From positions 62,001 to 126,000 of the forward strand of contig JAVKEP010000019.1 of the NCBI GenBank assembly GCA_040221375.1: a stretch of 64,000 nucleotides of DNA, written 5' to 3'. The position numbers and the translations under genes were made by a program. This DNA comes from SHAN690 sp040221375 (GTDB lineage Bacteria > Bacteroidota > Bacteroidia > Flavobacteriales_G > Salibacteraceae). Under the pieces are notes generated by a model. It made no database searches. It was given only the letters and a program-made list of their open reading frames with translations, and had not been told where the DNA came from. Below, piece by piece: positions 1 to 8,916 of this stretch; the first letter of the stretch is position 1, and each line of letters begins with the position of its first letter.

Positions 1-1
1 T

Positions 2-1030
2 GACGGAGTGGTGCGGGGCGATACCTTGTGGGGCGCCGCCATTTACATTGGGGATGCACAAGTGATCGACATCAGCGACAAGACGGATCCACAATTGGTT
101 TCTTCTTGGAAGACGCCCAATGCCTTTACGCACAACCTTTGGTTCTCTGACGACAACAACTACATATTTTCAACCGATGAGGTCACCGATGGAAGCATTG
201 GAGCCTACGACGTTTCTGACGTCATGAATCCAACCGAAATCGATGTGTGGGAGCCGTTGGAAGAAGACGTCATTCCGCACAACACGCATTTCATGGATGA
301 CTTTTTAATCACTTCGCACTACACCATTGGCATCAGCATTTTGAGTGTCTTACGACCCAATAACATGCTTGAAGTAGGCCGCTACGACACTTCACCGAAT
401 TTCAATGGTGACGGATTCAACGGATGCTGGGGTGCCTATCCATGGCTGCCGTCAGGAAAGTTGTTGGCGACGGACATCGAAATGGGATTATACGTACTGA
501 AGCCTTCATACCTGCACGGTTGTTACCTCGAAGGTTCGGTATTTGACATTCACACAGGAGACGAAATCTTCTTCCCGACCATCGAAATCATCGAAGACAC
601 GCTCGTGGTTGACGGCGACATCATTGGAAATTATGCCACGTCTGTTATCGACTCAGGAACCTATAGCTTAAGGGTAAGTGCCGATGGATACTTTGAGAAG
701 ATTGTAACGGGAGTGGTACTTCAAAATGGAGAGGTAACGATTCAAGACGTAGGGCTTAGCAACTGGCCAACAGGTATCGATGACAGGGAAGTCGAAGTCG
801 CGGTAGCGGTTTATCCCAATCCGGCTGAATCTTTGGTTCAAGTAAGAGCGACATCAGCAATTCAATCCGTGCGCTTGATGACCTTATCGGGATCGTTGGT
901 AGAAGTTTCGTCCTCAGCCTTGAGCAAGACTGCTATTTCGCTCGACGTTGCGACACTCCCATCAGGGATGTATGTGATCGAGGTGAATACTGCGGTAGGA
1001 ACTAAAATGCAGCGGCTCACGGTGATTTAA
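2..1030 (+). CDS. T9SS-exported beta-propeller (LVIVD-type) protein, 5' end missing
   Basis: The frame is open to the left edge, so the N-terminus lies outside the window and the GTG at position 8 is probably internal. About 343 residues are visible. The first part has short repeats of LVIVD/choice-of-anchor-B style (for example AQVIDISDKTDPQLVSSW), seen in secreted propeller proteins. The middle (about residues 175-250) resembles a carboxypeptidase-like regulatory beta-sandwich. From about residue 266 there is a typical type A T9SS C-terminal sorting domain: VYPNPAES, then LPSGMYVIEV, ending at MQRLTVI. The protein is therefore expected to be exported by SprA-type secretion and released or anchored at the surface. 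The family assignment of the propeller is moderate; the sorting domain is clear. Confidence 0.85.
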   Translation, partial: DGVVRGDTLWGAAIYIGDAQVIDISDKTDPQLVSSWKTPNAFTHNLWFSDDNNYIFSTDEVTDGSIGAYDVSDVMNPTEIDVWEPLEEDVIPHNTHFMDDFLITSHYTIGISILSVLRPNNMLEVGRYDTSPNFNGDGFNGCWGAYPWLPSGKLLATDIEMGLYVLKPSYLHGCYLEGSVFDIHTGDEIFFPTIEIIEDTLVVDGDIIGNYATSVIDSGTYSLRVSADGYFEKIVTGVVLQNGEVTIQDVGLSNWPTGIDDREVEVAVAVYPNPAESLVQVRATSAIQSVRLMTLSGSLVEVSSSALSKTAISLDVATLPSGMYVIEVNTAVGTKMQRLTVI

Positions 1031-1052
1031 ATCGAACGCTAAGCGTGTAGAC

Positions 1053-1691
1053 GTGGAACTGACTGTATTTACCGTACTCGATACCCTTGGAACACTGGCC
1101 TTTGCCATCTCTGGCGCTACGCTGGCCATTAAAAAACGATTCGATTTATTCGGCGTGTTTGTGCTTGCCTTTGTCACTGCAATCGGCGGAGGAACGGTTC
1201 GCGACATTCTCATCGGTGATACGCCCGTGGACTGGATGTCGAACACCGCTTTGATTGTCACCATCATAGCTGGCGCCGTTTCGGCGATCATCCTCAATCC
1301 GTACATGAACAAGTTGAGCTATTTCGTCTATTTGTTTGACGCTGCTGGATTAGGTCTGTTTACCATGGCAGGCATTCAAAAAGGACTCGACAAAGATTTC
1401 AGCATCTTCATTTGCATTGCGCTCGGAACCATTTCTGCAACCTTCGGAGGTTTGATCCGGGATCTGATTACGGGAGAACAGCCTATGCTGCTCACGCGAA
1501 AAGAAATTTACGCCTTGGCAGGGGCGAGCGGTGGCTTGATGTTCTTTATCCTACGGGCATTCGACCTTCCTGATGAGGTCAACATCCCGTTGACCATCGT
1601 GGTCATTTTTCTCATCAGGCACCTTACGTATCGATTTGGCATAAAGCTACCCACCTACGATGAGGAGAGAGGTTGGAGCGTCAAAGACTGA
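1053..1691 (+). CDS. TRIC/UPF0126 family membrane protein (YicG-like)
   Basis: A 212-residue protein that is almost entirely hydrophobic, with about seven membrane segments in two similar halves. The first half has GGGTVRDILIGDTPVDWM and the second GGLIRDLITGEQPMLLTRKEIYA, the paired glycine-rich RD(I/L)I motifs of UPF0126/YicG proteins. Characterised relatives are trimeric intracellular cation (potassium) channels, so an inner-membrane cation channel is the best guess. The start is GTG, 22 bases after the preceding stop; no better start is available because the UPF0126 N-terminus begins here. The 3' end faces the next gene, convergently. Confidence 0.88.
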   Translation: MELTVFTVLDTLGTLAFAISGATLAIKKRFDLFGVFVLAFVTAIGGGTVRDILIGDTPVDWMSNTALIVTIIAGAVSAIILNPYMNKLSYFVYLFDAAGLGLFTMAGIQKGLDKDFSIFICIALGTISATFGGLIRDLITGEQPMLLTRKEIYALAGASGGLMFFILRAFDLPDEVNIPLTIVVIFLIRHLTYRFGIKLPTYDEERGWSVKD

Positions 1692-1736
1692 CCGAGCAAA
1701 GGACCGTTCACACGGCAAGACAGTTCATGGGACTGC

Positions 1737-2957
1737 TCATTGTTGCAGTTCATACAGCTTCCAAACGCGGAGCCATTCTGTATCCTTCGTGGGTTCTTCA
1801 TTCACGAAGTAGAATACACCGCCCCAATTATGGGTTACCTTCTTGTATGTTTTCAGCTCGTTGTCCTCAAGGATCCGCAAGCGTTCGATGGTGCGCCCCT
1901 CCATTTTATCGGTAAAGTAGAGGATAGGTGGCTGGTCCATCGCAACGGCGTTGGTTGATGCGCCTTCGGAATTCAAAAGCAAAGAAGGGGTGTGCTCTAT
2001 TACCTCGTAGAAGCGTGATGCATTGTGTTCAATCCACGGTTCGGGGGCGAACCCGTCGAGCGTGGTCTCGAATGCATTCCTCGCAGCCTCGCCTTGTCCA
2101 TCGTTCACCAAGTAATGCAGCGAATCCAACCTGCGCTTGAAGACTGCGTTGCCGCCATACCTTCGAATTACAGGAGCCAAGAGTTTATCCAATTCTTCTT
2201 TGCAACCTTGTTTAGTGAGCTCGATATTGGGGTCGCGTTCAGTTATGGTCATAGTAGGTTCTACCGCCGCTACTACGCCGTTTATTTCTTCAAGCAATTG
2301 ACTTGTCCATCTGGGATCCAGATGCTGAATGATTGCAGCGTGATAGGCAGCTTCAGCCTCTTCAAAGCGTTCCATTTCTACGAGGTGACGACAGTCGGAC
2401 AAATCCCCGATCAGGGTCAGTTGTTTCGCCTTGTCGTTCAATATTTCGGAGTGAAGAAAGGCCAACATCTCATCGATTTTAATACCTGCCGCATACTTGT
2501 CCATTGATTCGGTGACGGTAGTCGGTGTACCTGCAGCCTGTTCGATGGGCTGGTAATTTTCATCCAGCCCTTCGGGACGGGAATCCAAGATTAAGTTATG
2601 CTCAATCCGATCGAGTTCGCGATGAATGCTTTCGAGCAGTTGTTGTTGTTCACCTCGGTTCCAAGCCAAGATGATCGCCTCACCGTAAGATGCGCGCGCT
2701 TTGGCAATATGGTTTGCATGAACGAAACTCTTGGCAATGTTCACCTTATCGTTAAATTCCTTGCCACGCCCTGCTTGAACCGCTTCTATCTTCGTCTCAC
2801 CCAAGAGCCTGTCTATGTTACGGATAACTTCCAGCGGCCCAATGTCTGTACTTTGGGAAAGCCGATTGGGGTCGTCGCCTGTAGGTTGCGCGACCATCAT
2901 CAATGGGGCGATCAAGAGAAATGCTAGCAAGAGGATCTTCAAGGCTCGTAGAAACAT
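1737..2957 (-). CDS. Exported protein of unknown function, helical
   Basis: A 406-residue protein. The first 23 residues form a signal peptide (FLRALKILLLAFLLIAPL, then AQ). The mature part is rich in charged and helical segments (about residues 40-330), with repeated AEAAYHAAI/AKARASYGEAI stretches that look like degenerate TPR helices. A more globular end follows (ILYFTDKMEGR, WGGVFYFVNE). I do not recognise a named family. It is convergent with the TRIC gene and divergent from the next gene, so it is probably transcribed alone. Confidence 0.6.
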   Translation of the reverse strand: MFLRALKILLLAFLLIAPLMMVAQPTGDDPNRLSQSTDIGPLEVIRNIDRLLGETKIEAVQAGRGKEFNDKVNIAKSFVHANHIAKARASYGEAIILAWNRGEQQQLLESIHRELDRIEHNLILDSRPEGLDENYQPIEQAAGTPTTVTESMDKYAAGIKIDEMLAFLHSEILNDKAKQLTLIGDLSDCRHLVEMERFEEAEAAYHAAIIQHLDPRWTSQLLEEINGVVAAVEPTMTITERDPNIELTKQGCKEELDKLLAPVIRRYGGNAVFKRRLDSLHYLVNDGQGEAARNAFETTLDGFAPEPWIEHNASRFYEVIEHTPSLLLNSEGASTNAVAMDQPPILYFTDKMEGRTIERLRILEDNELKTYKKVTHNWGGVFYFVNEEPTKDTEWLRVWKLYELQQ

Positions 2958-3021
2958 TTAGCTGCTAAGATAATCGTCTTTCTAACCTACGATGTGAACG
3001 CTGAGATGTTACATTTATGCC

Positions 3022-3825
3022 ATGCTAAAAATTAGGTTGGTCCTTGGTTTACTAATCGCAACGGCTTTCACCAGCTCGGCTTCGGATTATTTGGATTACC
3101 ATTACTTGCTCGATGCGGTTGTTTTGGAGCGAAACATTGACGGTACTACCGAACTGCATTTTCAAGCCGTTCAACACCCAAAATGGAAGCGACACTCCAA
3201 CGACGAACTACTGGAACAAGTCAACCACCTGTGCGGTGAGGACGTACACGCGCTGAAGTTCGACGGATGGTCCGTGAAGGCCACGCTTCCGGCCGTTGAG
3301 ATTACCGAACCGATGAATGAACGGCAACTCGTGGAAATGCTGTTGGCACGGGCAGGCTTGTTGCACTTCAATATGCAGAAAGACCCATACAGCACTGATA
3401 TGCACTTCTATTCAATCCAATTTCCGGATCAACGCTACCCAATCTTTAACCTTGAATACAATCACGTCCAGCGATCCGCTGGACAAAAAATGCCGTCTGA
3501 GCAAAAGAAGTGGATGGCGATTCAATGGGCTGGAGCCAAGCAACTATTACTCGCTGACTACGGTAGCGATAAGCTTTTAAAATGCGTCAAAGACAGGGTG
3601 AAAGCAGAGTCATTCAAGTGGGAAGAACGGATGTCGGAGGAATGGGTAGACGCCTGGCTTAAAGACTTGGACTGCACGGTTCAGGTGGCCTTTGTGAATC
3701 CAAAGGAGTTATTCATTCTGCCCGAAACGTTACAAGCCAAGGCCACACAAGGAACTGAAAAATCAGAGATCATGATCGCCATACCCACGGCATGCTTTCT
3801 GGGGGATCCTCCTTGCGTGAATTGA
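3022..3825 (+). CDS. Exported protein of unknown function
   Basis: A 267-residue protein with a signal peptide (MLKIRLVLGLLIATAFTSSAS) and no further membrane segment, so probably periplasmic. It contains two cysteines near the C-terminal end (FLGDPPCVN) and one pair near residues 70 and 189. No catalytic motif or known domain is visible. It lies 25 bases before lgt on the same strand and may be co-transcribed with it. Confidence 0.55.
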   Translation: MLKIRLVLGLLIATAFTSSASDYLDYHYLLDAVVLERNIDGTTELHFQAVQHPKWKRHSNDELLEQVNHLCGEDVHALKFDGWSVKATLPAVEITEPMNERQLVEMLLARAGLLHFNMQKDPYSTDMHFYSIQFPDQRYPIFNLEYNHVQRSAGQKMPSEQKKWMAIQWAGAKQLLLADYGSDKLLKCVKDRVKAESFKWEERMSEEWVDAWLKDLDCTVQVAFVNPKELFILPETLQAKATQGTEKSEIMIAIPTACFLGDPPCVN

Positions 3826-3850
3826 ATCAGAGCTAAAGAAGACAACAAAA

Positions 3851-4627
3851 GTGCACCCCATACTTATAGAACTAGGCAATTTTACGATCTACGCGTACGG
3901 CTTCATGATCGTAGTCGGAGCGACCCTTGCCTACTTCTTTCTTTCTAACCATGCCAAACGACAGTACGACATCCACCCTGATAAAATCAGCACCTTGCTC
4001 GTTTGGATATTCGTTGCGGCTTTCGTCGGTGGAAAGGTTTTTTTCTATCTAGAAGAACCTGAAGTCTATATCGATGACCCATCGGCCATGTGGGATGACA
4101 TTGGTAACGGCTTCGTTTTTTTTGGATCCCTGTTGTTTGCCGTACCCACCACCATTTGGTTCTTCATTCGAAACAAGTGGAACGTATGGGGAATGCTCGA
4201 TTTATTGGCATTCACTACGCTGATCGTACATGCATTTGGCCGACTGGGTTGTTTTCTAGCGGGGTGTTGCCATGGCTTGCCTACCCATTCAGGATGGGGA
4301 ATAACCTTCACTGACCCTTACTCACAGGCAGAACCCTTGGGCGTTCCCCTTCACCCGACGCAGCTTTATTCCTTTGCAATGCTGACGGTCATCTTCCTCA
4401 CGCTGTACTTCTATCGCGCAAAAAAGCAATTTGACGGACAACTGTTCATACTATACGTCATGCTCTACTCAATCGGACGTTCCATGGTTGAAGTTTTTAG
4501 AGGCGACGAAGCCCGAGGCTATGTCATAGAGGGCTGGGTTACCCATTCGCAGTTCATATCTTTCATTCTTATTTTGGCCATGATCGCTTTGTATGTATGG
4601 AGACATCGCAAGTACTCTAATCAGTGA
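3851..4627 (+). CDS. lgt: Prolipoprotein diacylglyceryl transferase
   Basis: Lgt moves the diacylglyceryl group of phosphatidylglycerol onto the lipobox cysteine of prolipoproteins, the first step of lipoprotein maturation in the inner membrane. The 258-residue product is hydrophobic with about seven membrane segments. It carries the family signature (GRLGCFLAGCCHGLPT), the downstream PLHPTQLYS motif and the GxxRxxxExFRGDE-type arginine/glutamate motif (SIGRSMVEVFRGDEARG). This double-Cys form of the signature is usual for Bacteroidota. The start is GTG at a conserved N-terminal position (HPILIELG). The last four bases overlap the next gene as GTGA, so translation is probably coupled. Confidence 0.95.
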   Translation: MHPILIELGNFTIYAYGFMIVVGATLAYFFLSNHAKRQYDIHPDKISTLLVWIFVAAFVGGKVFFYLEEPEVYIDDPSAMWDDIGNGFVFFGSLLFAVPTTIWFFIRNKWNVWGMLDLLAFTTLIVHAFGRLGCFLAGCCHGLPTHSGWGITFTDPYSQAEPLGVPLHPTQLYSFAMLTVIFLTLYFYRAKKQFDGQLFILYVMLYSIGRSMVEVFRGDEARGYVIEGWVTHSQFISFILILAMIALYVWRHRKYSNQ

Positions 4628-5448
4628 TACGACTGATCAAACAAATAAGGTATCGTCTGAAGTACCTGACACGGGACTTGGTGTTTTGGTACGCTGCACA
4701 TGATGGCCCCCTGTACCGATGGATTGCCCTTAATCGCTACCGCCCAGAGCAAGGATCTGTAGAATCATTCATCGATGCGTTTTCCAAAGCCAGCTACGAT
4801 TTTTACCTAATTCAGGTAGGAGCAAACGACGGCATGACCCACGACCCTGTATATAAGTTCATCAAGCGAGATCGATGGAATGCCATTTTATTCGAACCGC
4901 AACCATCTGTGTTTAAGCGCTACCTCCAGCCGGTCTACAGAAAATACCCGTTGGTGAAACCCATCAATGCCGCTATTGGATACGAAGACGGTGCAGCTGA
5001 GTTGTATACCATTTCATTCAACTCAGACCGTTGGGCTACCGGACTCGCAACTTTTGAGCGAAGCGTATTGCTTGCGGCAATCAAGGATGGAAAATTGGAT
5101 CGACGCTTGGATCGGTATGGGATCATCGCCCCTGAAGACCCCGAAGACTGGATCGCTGCCGAAGAAATACGCGTACGGAGCTTTCAATCCGTCATGCAAG
5201 AACACGGCGTAAAACGGATAGACCTGTTAATGATTGACACCGAAGGCTTCGATCACGAAGTGATCAAGATGGTCGACTTCGCCGTCGTAAAACCTGCTGC
5301 CATCGTATTCGAAGACTCGCATATCTCAGAGCCTGACTACGAAGCATGCGTTCGACGCCTGCAAGAGCACGGCTATACTACGCATCGAATTGGACCAAAT
5401 ACCGTTGCTTGGTTGGTTGACATCCGTCAATTCGTTCCTTGGGACTAG
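4624..5448 (+). CDS. FkbM family methyltransferase
   Basis: A 274-residue protein with the FkbM-type SAM-dependent methyltransferase fold. Motif I is LIQVGANDGMTHDPVY (about residues 60-75) and ILFEPQPSVFKR is the acidic motif II. The signature LLMIDTEGFDHEVIK lies near residues 201-215. FkbM enzymes usually O-methylate sugars or polyketides; the substrate here cannot be told. The start is GTG overlapping the lgt stop by four bases. Coupling to lgt suggests a link to envelope lipids or glycans, but this is inference only. Confidence 0.87.
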   Translation: MIRLIKQIRYRLKYLTRDLVFWYAAHDGPLYRWIALNRYRPEQGSVESFIDAFSKASYDFYLIQVGANDGMTHDPVYKFIKRDRWNAILFEPQPSVFKRYLQPVYRKYPLVKPINAAIGYEDGAAELYTISFNSDRWATGLATFERSVLLAAIKDGKLDRRLDRYGIIAPEDPEDWIAAEEIRVRSFQSVMQEHGVKRIDLLMIDTEGFDHEVIKMVDFAVVKPAAIVFEDSHISEPDYEACVRRLQEHGYTTHRIGPNTVAWLVDIRQFVPWD

Positions 5449-5468
5449 TATCCCATCGTTCTAAGCCT

Positions 5469-5476
5469 TAACATTG
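5469..5476 (+). promoter_or_regulatory. -7 promoter box of pepD
   Basis: TAACATTG matches the Bacteroidota -7 consensus TAnnTTTG at seven of eight positions and lies 17 bases before the pepD start. No clear -33 box is seen. Confidence 0.35.
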
Positions 5477-5492
5477 TGCCAAACTAGAGAAC

Positions 5493-6947
5493 ATGAGTGC
5501 TGAAGTTAGAGCCCTAGAGCCGGCCATCATGTGGAATCATTTCGCAGATCTCAATGCGGTTCCACGGCCATCGAAGAAAGAAGAACGCGTCATCGCCTTC
5601 ATCAAAAAATTTGGAGAGGACCTCGAGTTGCCAACCCTCGTGGATGAAGTAGGAAATGTCATCATCAAGAAGCCGGCGACCCGTGGAATGGAAGACAGAA
5701 AAACGATCGTCATTCAGAGCCATTTAGACATGGTCCACCAAAAAAATGCCGACACGGTTTTCAATTTTGACGAGGAAGGCATCCGCATGCGTGTAGACGG
5801 CGATTGGGTCCGCGCTGAAGGAACCACATTGGGAGCTGACAATGGCATTGGAGTAGCATCCATCATGGCCCTGCTCAGTTCTGCCGACATACCTCACCCT
5901 AAGATCGAAGCCTTGTTTACCATCGATGAAGAGACGGGCATGACGGGAGCGATGGGATTGAAAGGTGGCTTGCTTGAAGGTGAGATATTACTCAATTTAG
6001 ATACTGAAGACGACGATGAAATCTCCATCGGATGCGCGGGAGGCATTGATGTTACCGCCACGGGCAACTATGATCAAGATCCATCGGATGACGCGCGTTC
6101 ATGGCATCGACTATCTGTGAAAGGCTTGACCGGAGGGCATTCAGGAATGGACATCCATCGGGGTCGGGGTAATGCCAATAAATTGATCAACCGCGTTTTA
6201 GCCGGGTTGAATGAAAAGATGGACCTGCAAATCGCAAGCATCGATGGTGGAAGCTTGAGAAATGCGATTCCTCGCGAGTCTTCTGCCGTGATTGGCGTTA
6301 AGGATGAAATAGCGCTCAAAAGCGCCTTGGATGAACTGCAATCTATCCTGAAAAGCGAGCACCGAACCACCGACCCAAATTTGGTCGTGTTACTTACGCA
6401 CTCTGAGATGCCCGCTAAATCCTTATCCGAGGGTTTTGCAAAGCGATTGATACAGGCCATCGCAGTTTGCCCGGTGGGTATCTGGCGTATGAGCCCTGAA
6501 ATTGAGGGTCTCGTACAAACTTCAAATAACCTTGCGCGCGTGTTGGTTGAAAATGGACGCTACAGTGTTCAGTGCCTCACAAGGAGTTCGGTAGATTCTG
6601 AAAAGTTTGATGAAGCCAACGCCATCAAAGCACTATTTGAACTCATTGGGGGAAAGGTTGAATTTGGCGGAAGTTATCCGGGGTGGACGCCGCGGCCAGA
6701 TGCACAAATTGTGTCTGTCATGAGCGAGTTGTACAAAGAAATGTTCGGCGAAGAAGCCAATGTCATGGCGTGCCATGCCGGACTTGAATGCGGAATTCTA
6801 GGCACGAACTATCCCGAGATGGAAATGATTTCATTTGGTCCCAATATTCGAGGTGCCCACTCACCCGATGAATGCGTGCAAGTGAGTTCAGTTCAAAAGT
6901 ACTGGTCCTTGCTGCTCGAAACCCTCAAGCGGATTCCCAAGGCATAG
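5493..6947 (+). CDS. pepD: Aminoacyl-histidine dipeptidase (cytosol non-specific dipeptidase)
   Basis: An M20-family metallopeptidase that cleaves Xaa-His and other unspecific dipeptides in the cytoplasm. At 484 residues it has the usual PepD length. Metal and catalytic motifs are in order: QSHLDMVHQKN (about residues 75-85), LGADNGIGVAS (metal-bridging Asp), DEETGMTGAMG (catalytic Glu pair), NLDTEDDDEISIGCAGG and, near the end, CHAGLECGIL. No signal peptide is present. The next gene begins two bases after this stop, so the two are likely one transcript. Confidence 0.95.
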   Translation: MSAEVRALEPAIMWNHFADLNAVPRPSKKEERVIAFIKKFGEDLELPTLVDEVGNVIIKKPATRGMEDRKTIVIQSHLDMVHQKNADTVFNFDEEGIRMRVDGDWVRAEGTTLGADNGIGVASIMALLSSADIPHPKIEALFTIDEETGMTGAMGLKGGLLEGEILLNLDTEDDDEISIGCAGGIDVTATGNYDQDPSDDARSWHRLSVKGLTGGHSGMDIHRGRGNANKLINRVLAGLNEKMDLQIASIDGGSLRNAIPRESSAVIGVKDEIALKSALDELQSILKSEHRTTDPNLVVLLTHSEMPAKSLSEGFAKRLIQAIAVCPVGIWRMSPEIEGLVQTSNNLARVLVENGRYSVQCLTRSSVDSEKFDEANAIKALFELIGGKVEFGGSYPGWTPRPDAQIVSVMSELYKEMFGEEANVMACHAGLECGILGTNYPEMEMISFGPNIRGAHSPDECVQVSSVQKYWSLLLETLKRIPKA

Positions 6948-6949
6948 CG

Positions 6950-7975
6950 ATGAAGGCTTACTGGGGTTTTATGCTGATCACCTTGATTTCCTTCGGACTC
7001 CGAGGCCAGGATTCGCTTGTCCAAAAAATCATGCTCAAGGGCATTGACCTTCATGATCAAGGTCAGTACGATGCCGCCATTCTCGAATATGAAAAGGCGC
7101 GTGAATTGGCGCCCAAGGATGCCTTCGTCAATTACGAGCTTGCGTTGAGTCATTACTATAAGAAAGACTACAAAAAGACCATCGAATTTGCGAGCCTTGC
7201 ATCCAAGGAGAAATCAGAAAGCGGATTGCAAGCGATCATCTTGCTCGGTAGCGTTTACGATGAAACCGGCCAGTACAAGCGGTCGGTGAAAACCCTGGAA
7301 AAAGGAATTAAAAACTACGGCGACTATTATTTGCTCTGGTACAACCTGGGCGTGACTGCTACCGAACACGGCGACTTGAACGGCGCTACCGATGCCTTTC
7401 TCAGCGCAGTCAACAACAAATTGGATCATTCCAACAGCCATTTCGCCTTGGGAAGGGTCTTATTGGCGCAAGAAAAAAGGGCAGAGGCCGTATATCCGCT
7501 CATGTTTTGCGCTCTATTGGATCCAGCCGGTGATCGATCGCCGATCGTTTACCAGAGCATTGAACAAGCATTCGGTGCAGGAGTCGAGCGCGATGATGAG
7601 GGGGCTACCACGATTACATTGAACGTGGGTGACAACGAAAAAAATGCTTCGATGCGGAGCGCTGAAATGATGATGTCCATGCTTGAAGCTTCGAGAAATT
7701 TAGAGAAGTATGAGGGCTTGTCGGAAGAACAAATTGACATGGAGATCATCTCTACTTTTTTAAAATTCATGACAGAACTGAACCTAGGGAAGCGAGATGA
7801 TTTCTTCACACGGTATTACATCCCATTCTTTGGTGCGATTGCGGAGAGCGAACACATGCCTGCATTTTACCACTTCATTCGCATGTCGGTATATCCGTCG
7901 TCCCAGCAGTATTGTGATGAACATGCCCAAGAATTGCAAGCCTTTTTTGACTGGTTGGATGCCCTGGACGTATGA
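6950..7975 (+). CDS. Exported TPR-repeat protein
   Basis: A 341-residue protein. I chose the ATG two bases after the pepD stop because it gives a clean signal peptide (MKAYWGFMLITLISFGLRGQ); the longer frame starts inside pepD. Residues 30-190 contain about four to five tetratricopeptide repeats, for example HDQGQYDAAILEYEKARELA, and YLLWYNLGVTATEHGDLNGA. The last 150 residues are helical and of unknown fold. Presumably a periplasmic scaffold; no specific partner can be named. Confidence 0.75.
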   Translation: MKAYWGFMLITLISFGLRGQDSLVQKIMLKGIDLHDQGQYDAAILEYEKARELAPKDAFVNYELALSHYYKKDYKKTIEFASLASKEKSESGLQAIILLGSVYDETGQYKRSVKTLEKGIKNYGDYYLLWYNLGVTATEHGDLNGATDAFLSAVNNKLDHSNSHFALGRVLLAQEKRAEAVYPLMFCALLDPAGDRSPIVYQSIEQAFGAGVERDDEGATTITLNVGDNEKNASMRSAEMMMSMLEASRNLEKYEGLSEEQIDMEIISTFLKFMTELNLGKRDDFFTRYYIPFFGAIAESEHMPAFYHFIRMSVYPSSQQYCDEHAQELQAFFDWLDALDV

Positions 7976-8112
7976 TGTTCAGTGGGGGGAGTATCGCATG
8001 TTGAATACAGCAGAGAAAGGAATTTCTTAGAGCTTTGTCGAACTCCGTTTGAATTGGTGCACAAAACCAACCTTACTTTCCGAACGTGAGAACTTCTTCC
8101 GACCCTGCTTGT

Positions 8113-8120
8113 TACTTTTG
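8113..8120 (+). promoter_or_regulatory. -7 promoter box of yaaA
   Basis: TACTTTTG matches the Bacteroidota -7 consensus TAnnTTTG exactly, 14 bases before the yaaA start, implying a very short leader. No convincing -33 TTTG is seen at 18-23 bases. Confidence 0.5.
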
Positions 8121-8133
8121 CAGCCGCTAACCT

Positions 8134-8895
8134 ATGATTACGATTCTTTCACCCGCTAAAACGCTCGATTTTCAATCTCCATTACCGGAAATGGAATTTT
8201 CGCAACCTAACTTTTTAGAGGAGTCGACCCAGCTTATCACCAAGTTGCGGACGCTTAGCAAGAAGAAGGTGTCGAAATTGATGAACCTGAACAAAGAACT
8301 GACCGAGTTGAATACAATGCGCTACCAAGAGTGGGAGGCAAAATTTGATGAGGAGTCGTCTCGACCAGCAATCTTGACGTTCAGCGGAGAGGTATATCGA
8401 GGTTTAGCCGCAAAGGAGCTGTCGGAATCGGATTTACATTTCGCACAAGACCATTTGCGCATATTGAGTGGACTTCACGGCCTCTTACGCCCGCTGGACC
8501 GCATTAGACCCTATCGCTTGGAGATGGGAACATCCCTGCCCATTCGCCGTAAGAAGAACCTGTATGCCTTCTGGACCGAGAAAGTGACCCAGGAAATAAA
8601 TCAATCGCTGAATTCCGTTGGTAGCGATACTTTAGTAAACTTAGCGTCGAATGAATACGCCAAAGCGATCGACATGAAGCAGTTGAATGGGAGGGTCGTC
8701 ACGCCTGTATTCAAGGATGGAAAAAACGGCGAGTACAAGGTGGTTATGACGTATGCAAAACACGCCAGAGGCGCTATGGCGCGGTTCATCGTCCAAAATC
8801 GAATCAGCGATCCAGAAGAATTGAAAGCGTTTAAATCTTACACCTACGTACCAAAAGAAAGCAACGAACAAGAATGGGTTTTCCAGCGGAACTAA
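8134..8895 (+). CDS. yaaA: Peroxide stress protein YaaA (UPF0246)
   Basis: A 253-residue cytoplasmic protein that aligns along its full length with the UPF0246/YaaA family. It opens with ITILSPAKTLDF, then has PAILTFSGEVYRGL, HLRILSGLHGLLRPLDRI and PYRLEMG, and near the end VVMTYAKHARGAMARF. In Escherichia coli YaaA lowers free iron and limits hydrogen-peroxide damage to DNA and proteins. An exact -7 box sits just upstream, so the gene has its own promoter. Confidence 0.95.
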   Translation: MITILSPAKTLDFQSPLPEMEFSQPNFLEESTQLITKLRTLSKKKVSKLMNLNKELTELNTMRYQEWEAKFDEESSRPAILTFSGEVYRGLAAKELSESDLHFAQDHLRILSGLHGLLRPLDRIRPYRLEMGTSLPIRRKKNLYAFWTEKVTQEINQSLNSVGSDTLVNLASNEYAKAIDMKQLNGRVVTPVFKDGKNGEYKVVMTYAKHARGAMARFIVQNRISDPEELKAFKSYTYVPKESNEQEWVFQRN

Positions 8896-8916
8896 CGATT
8901 AATCACTTGTAAAACA

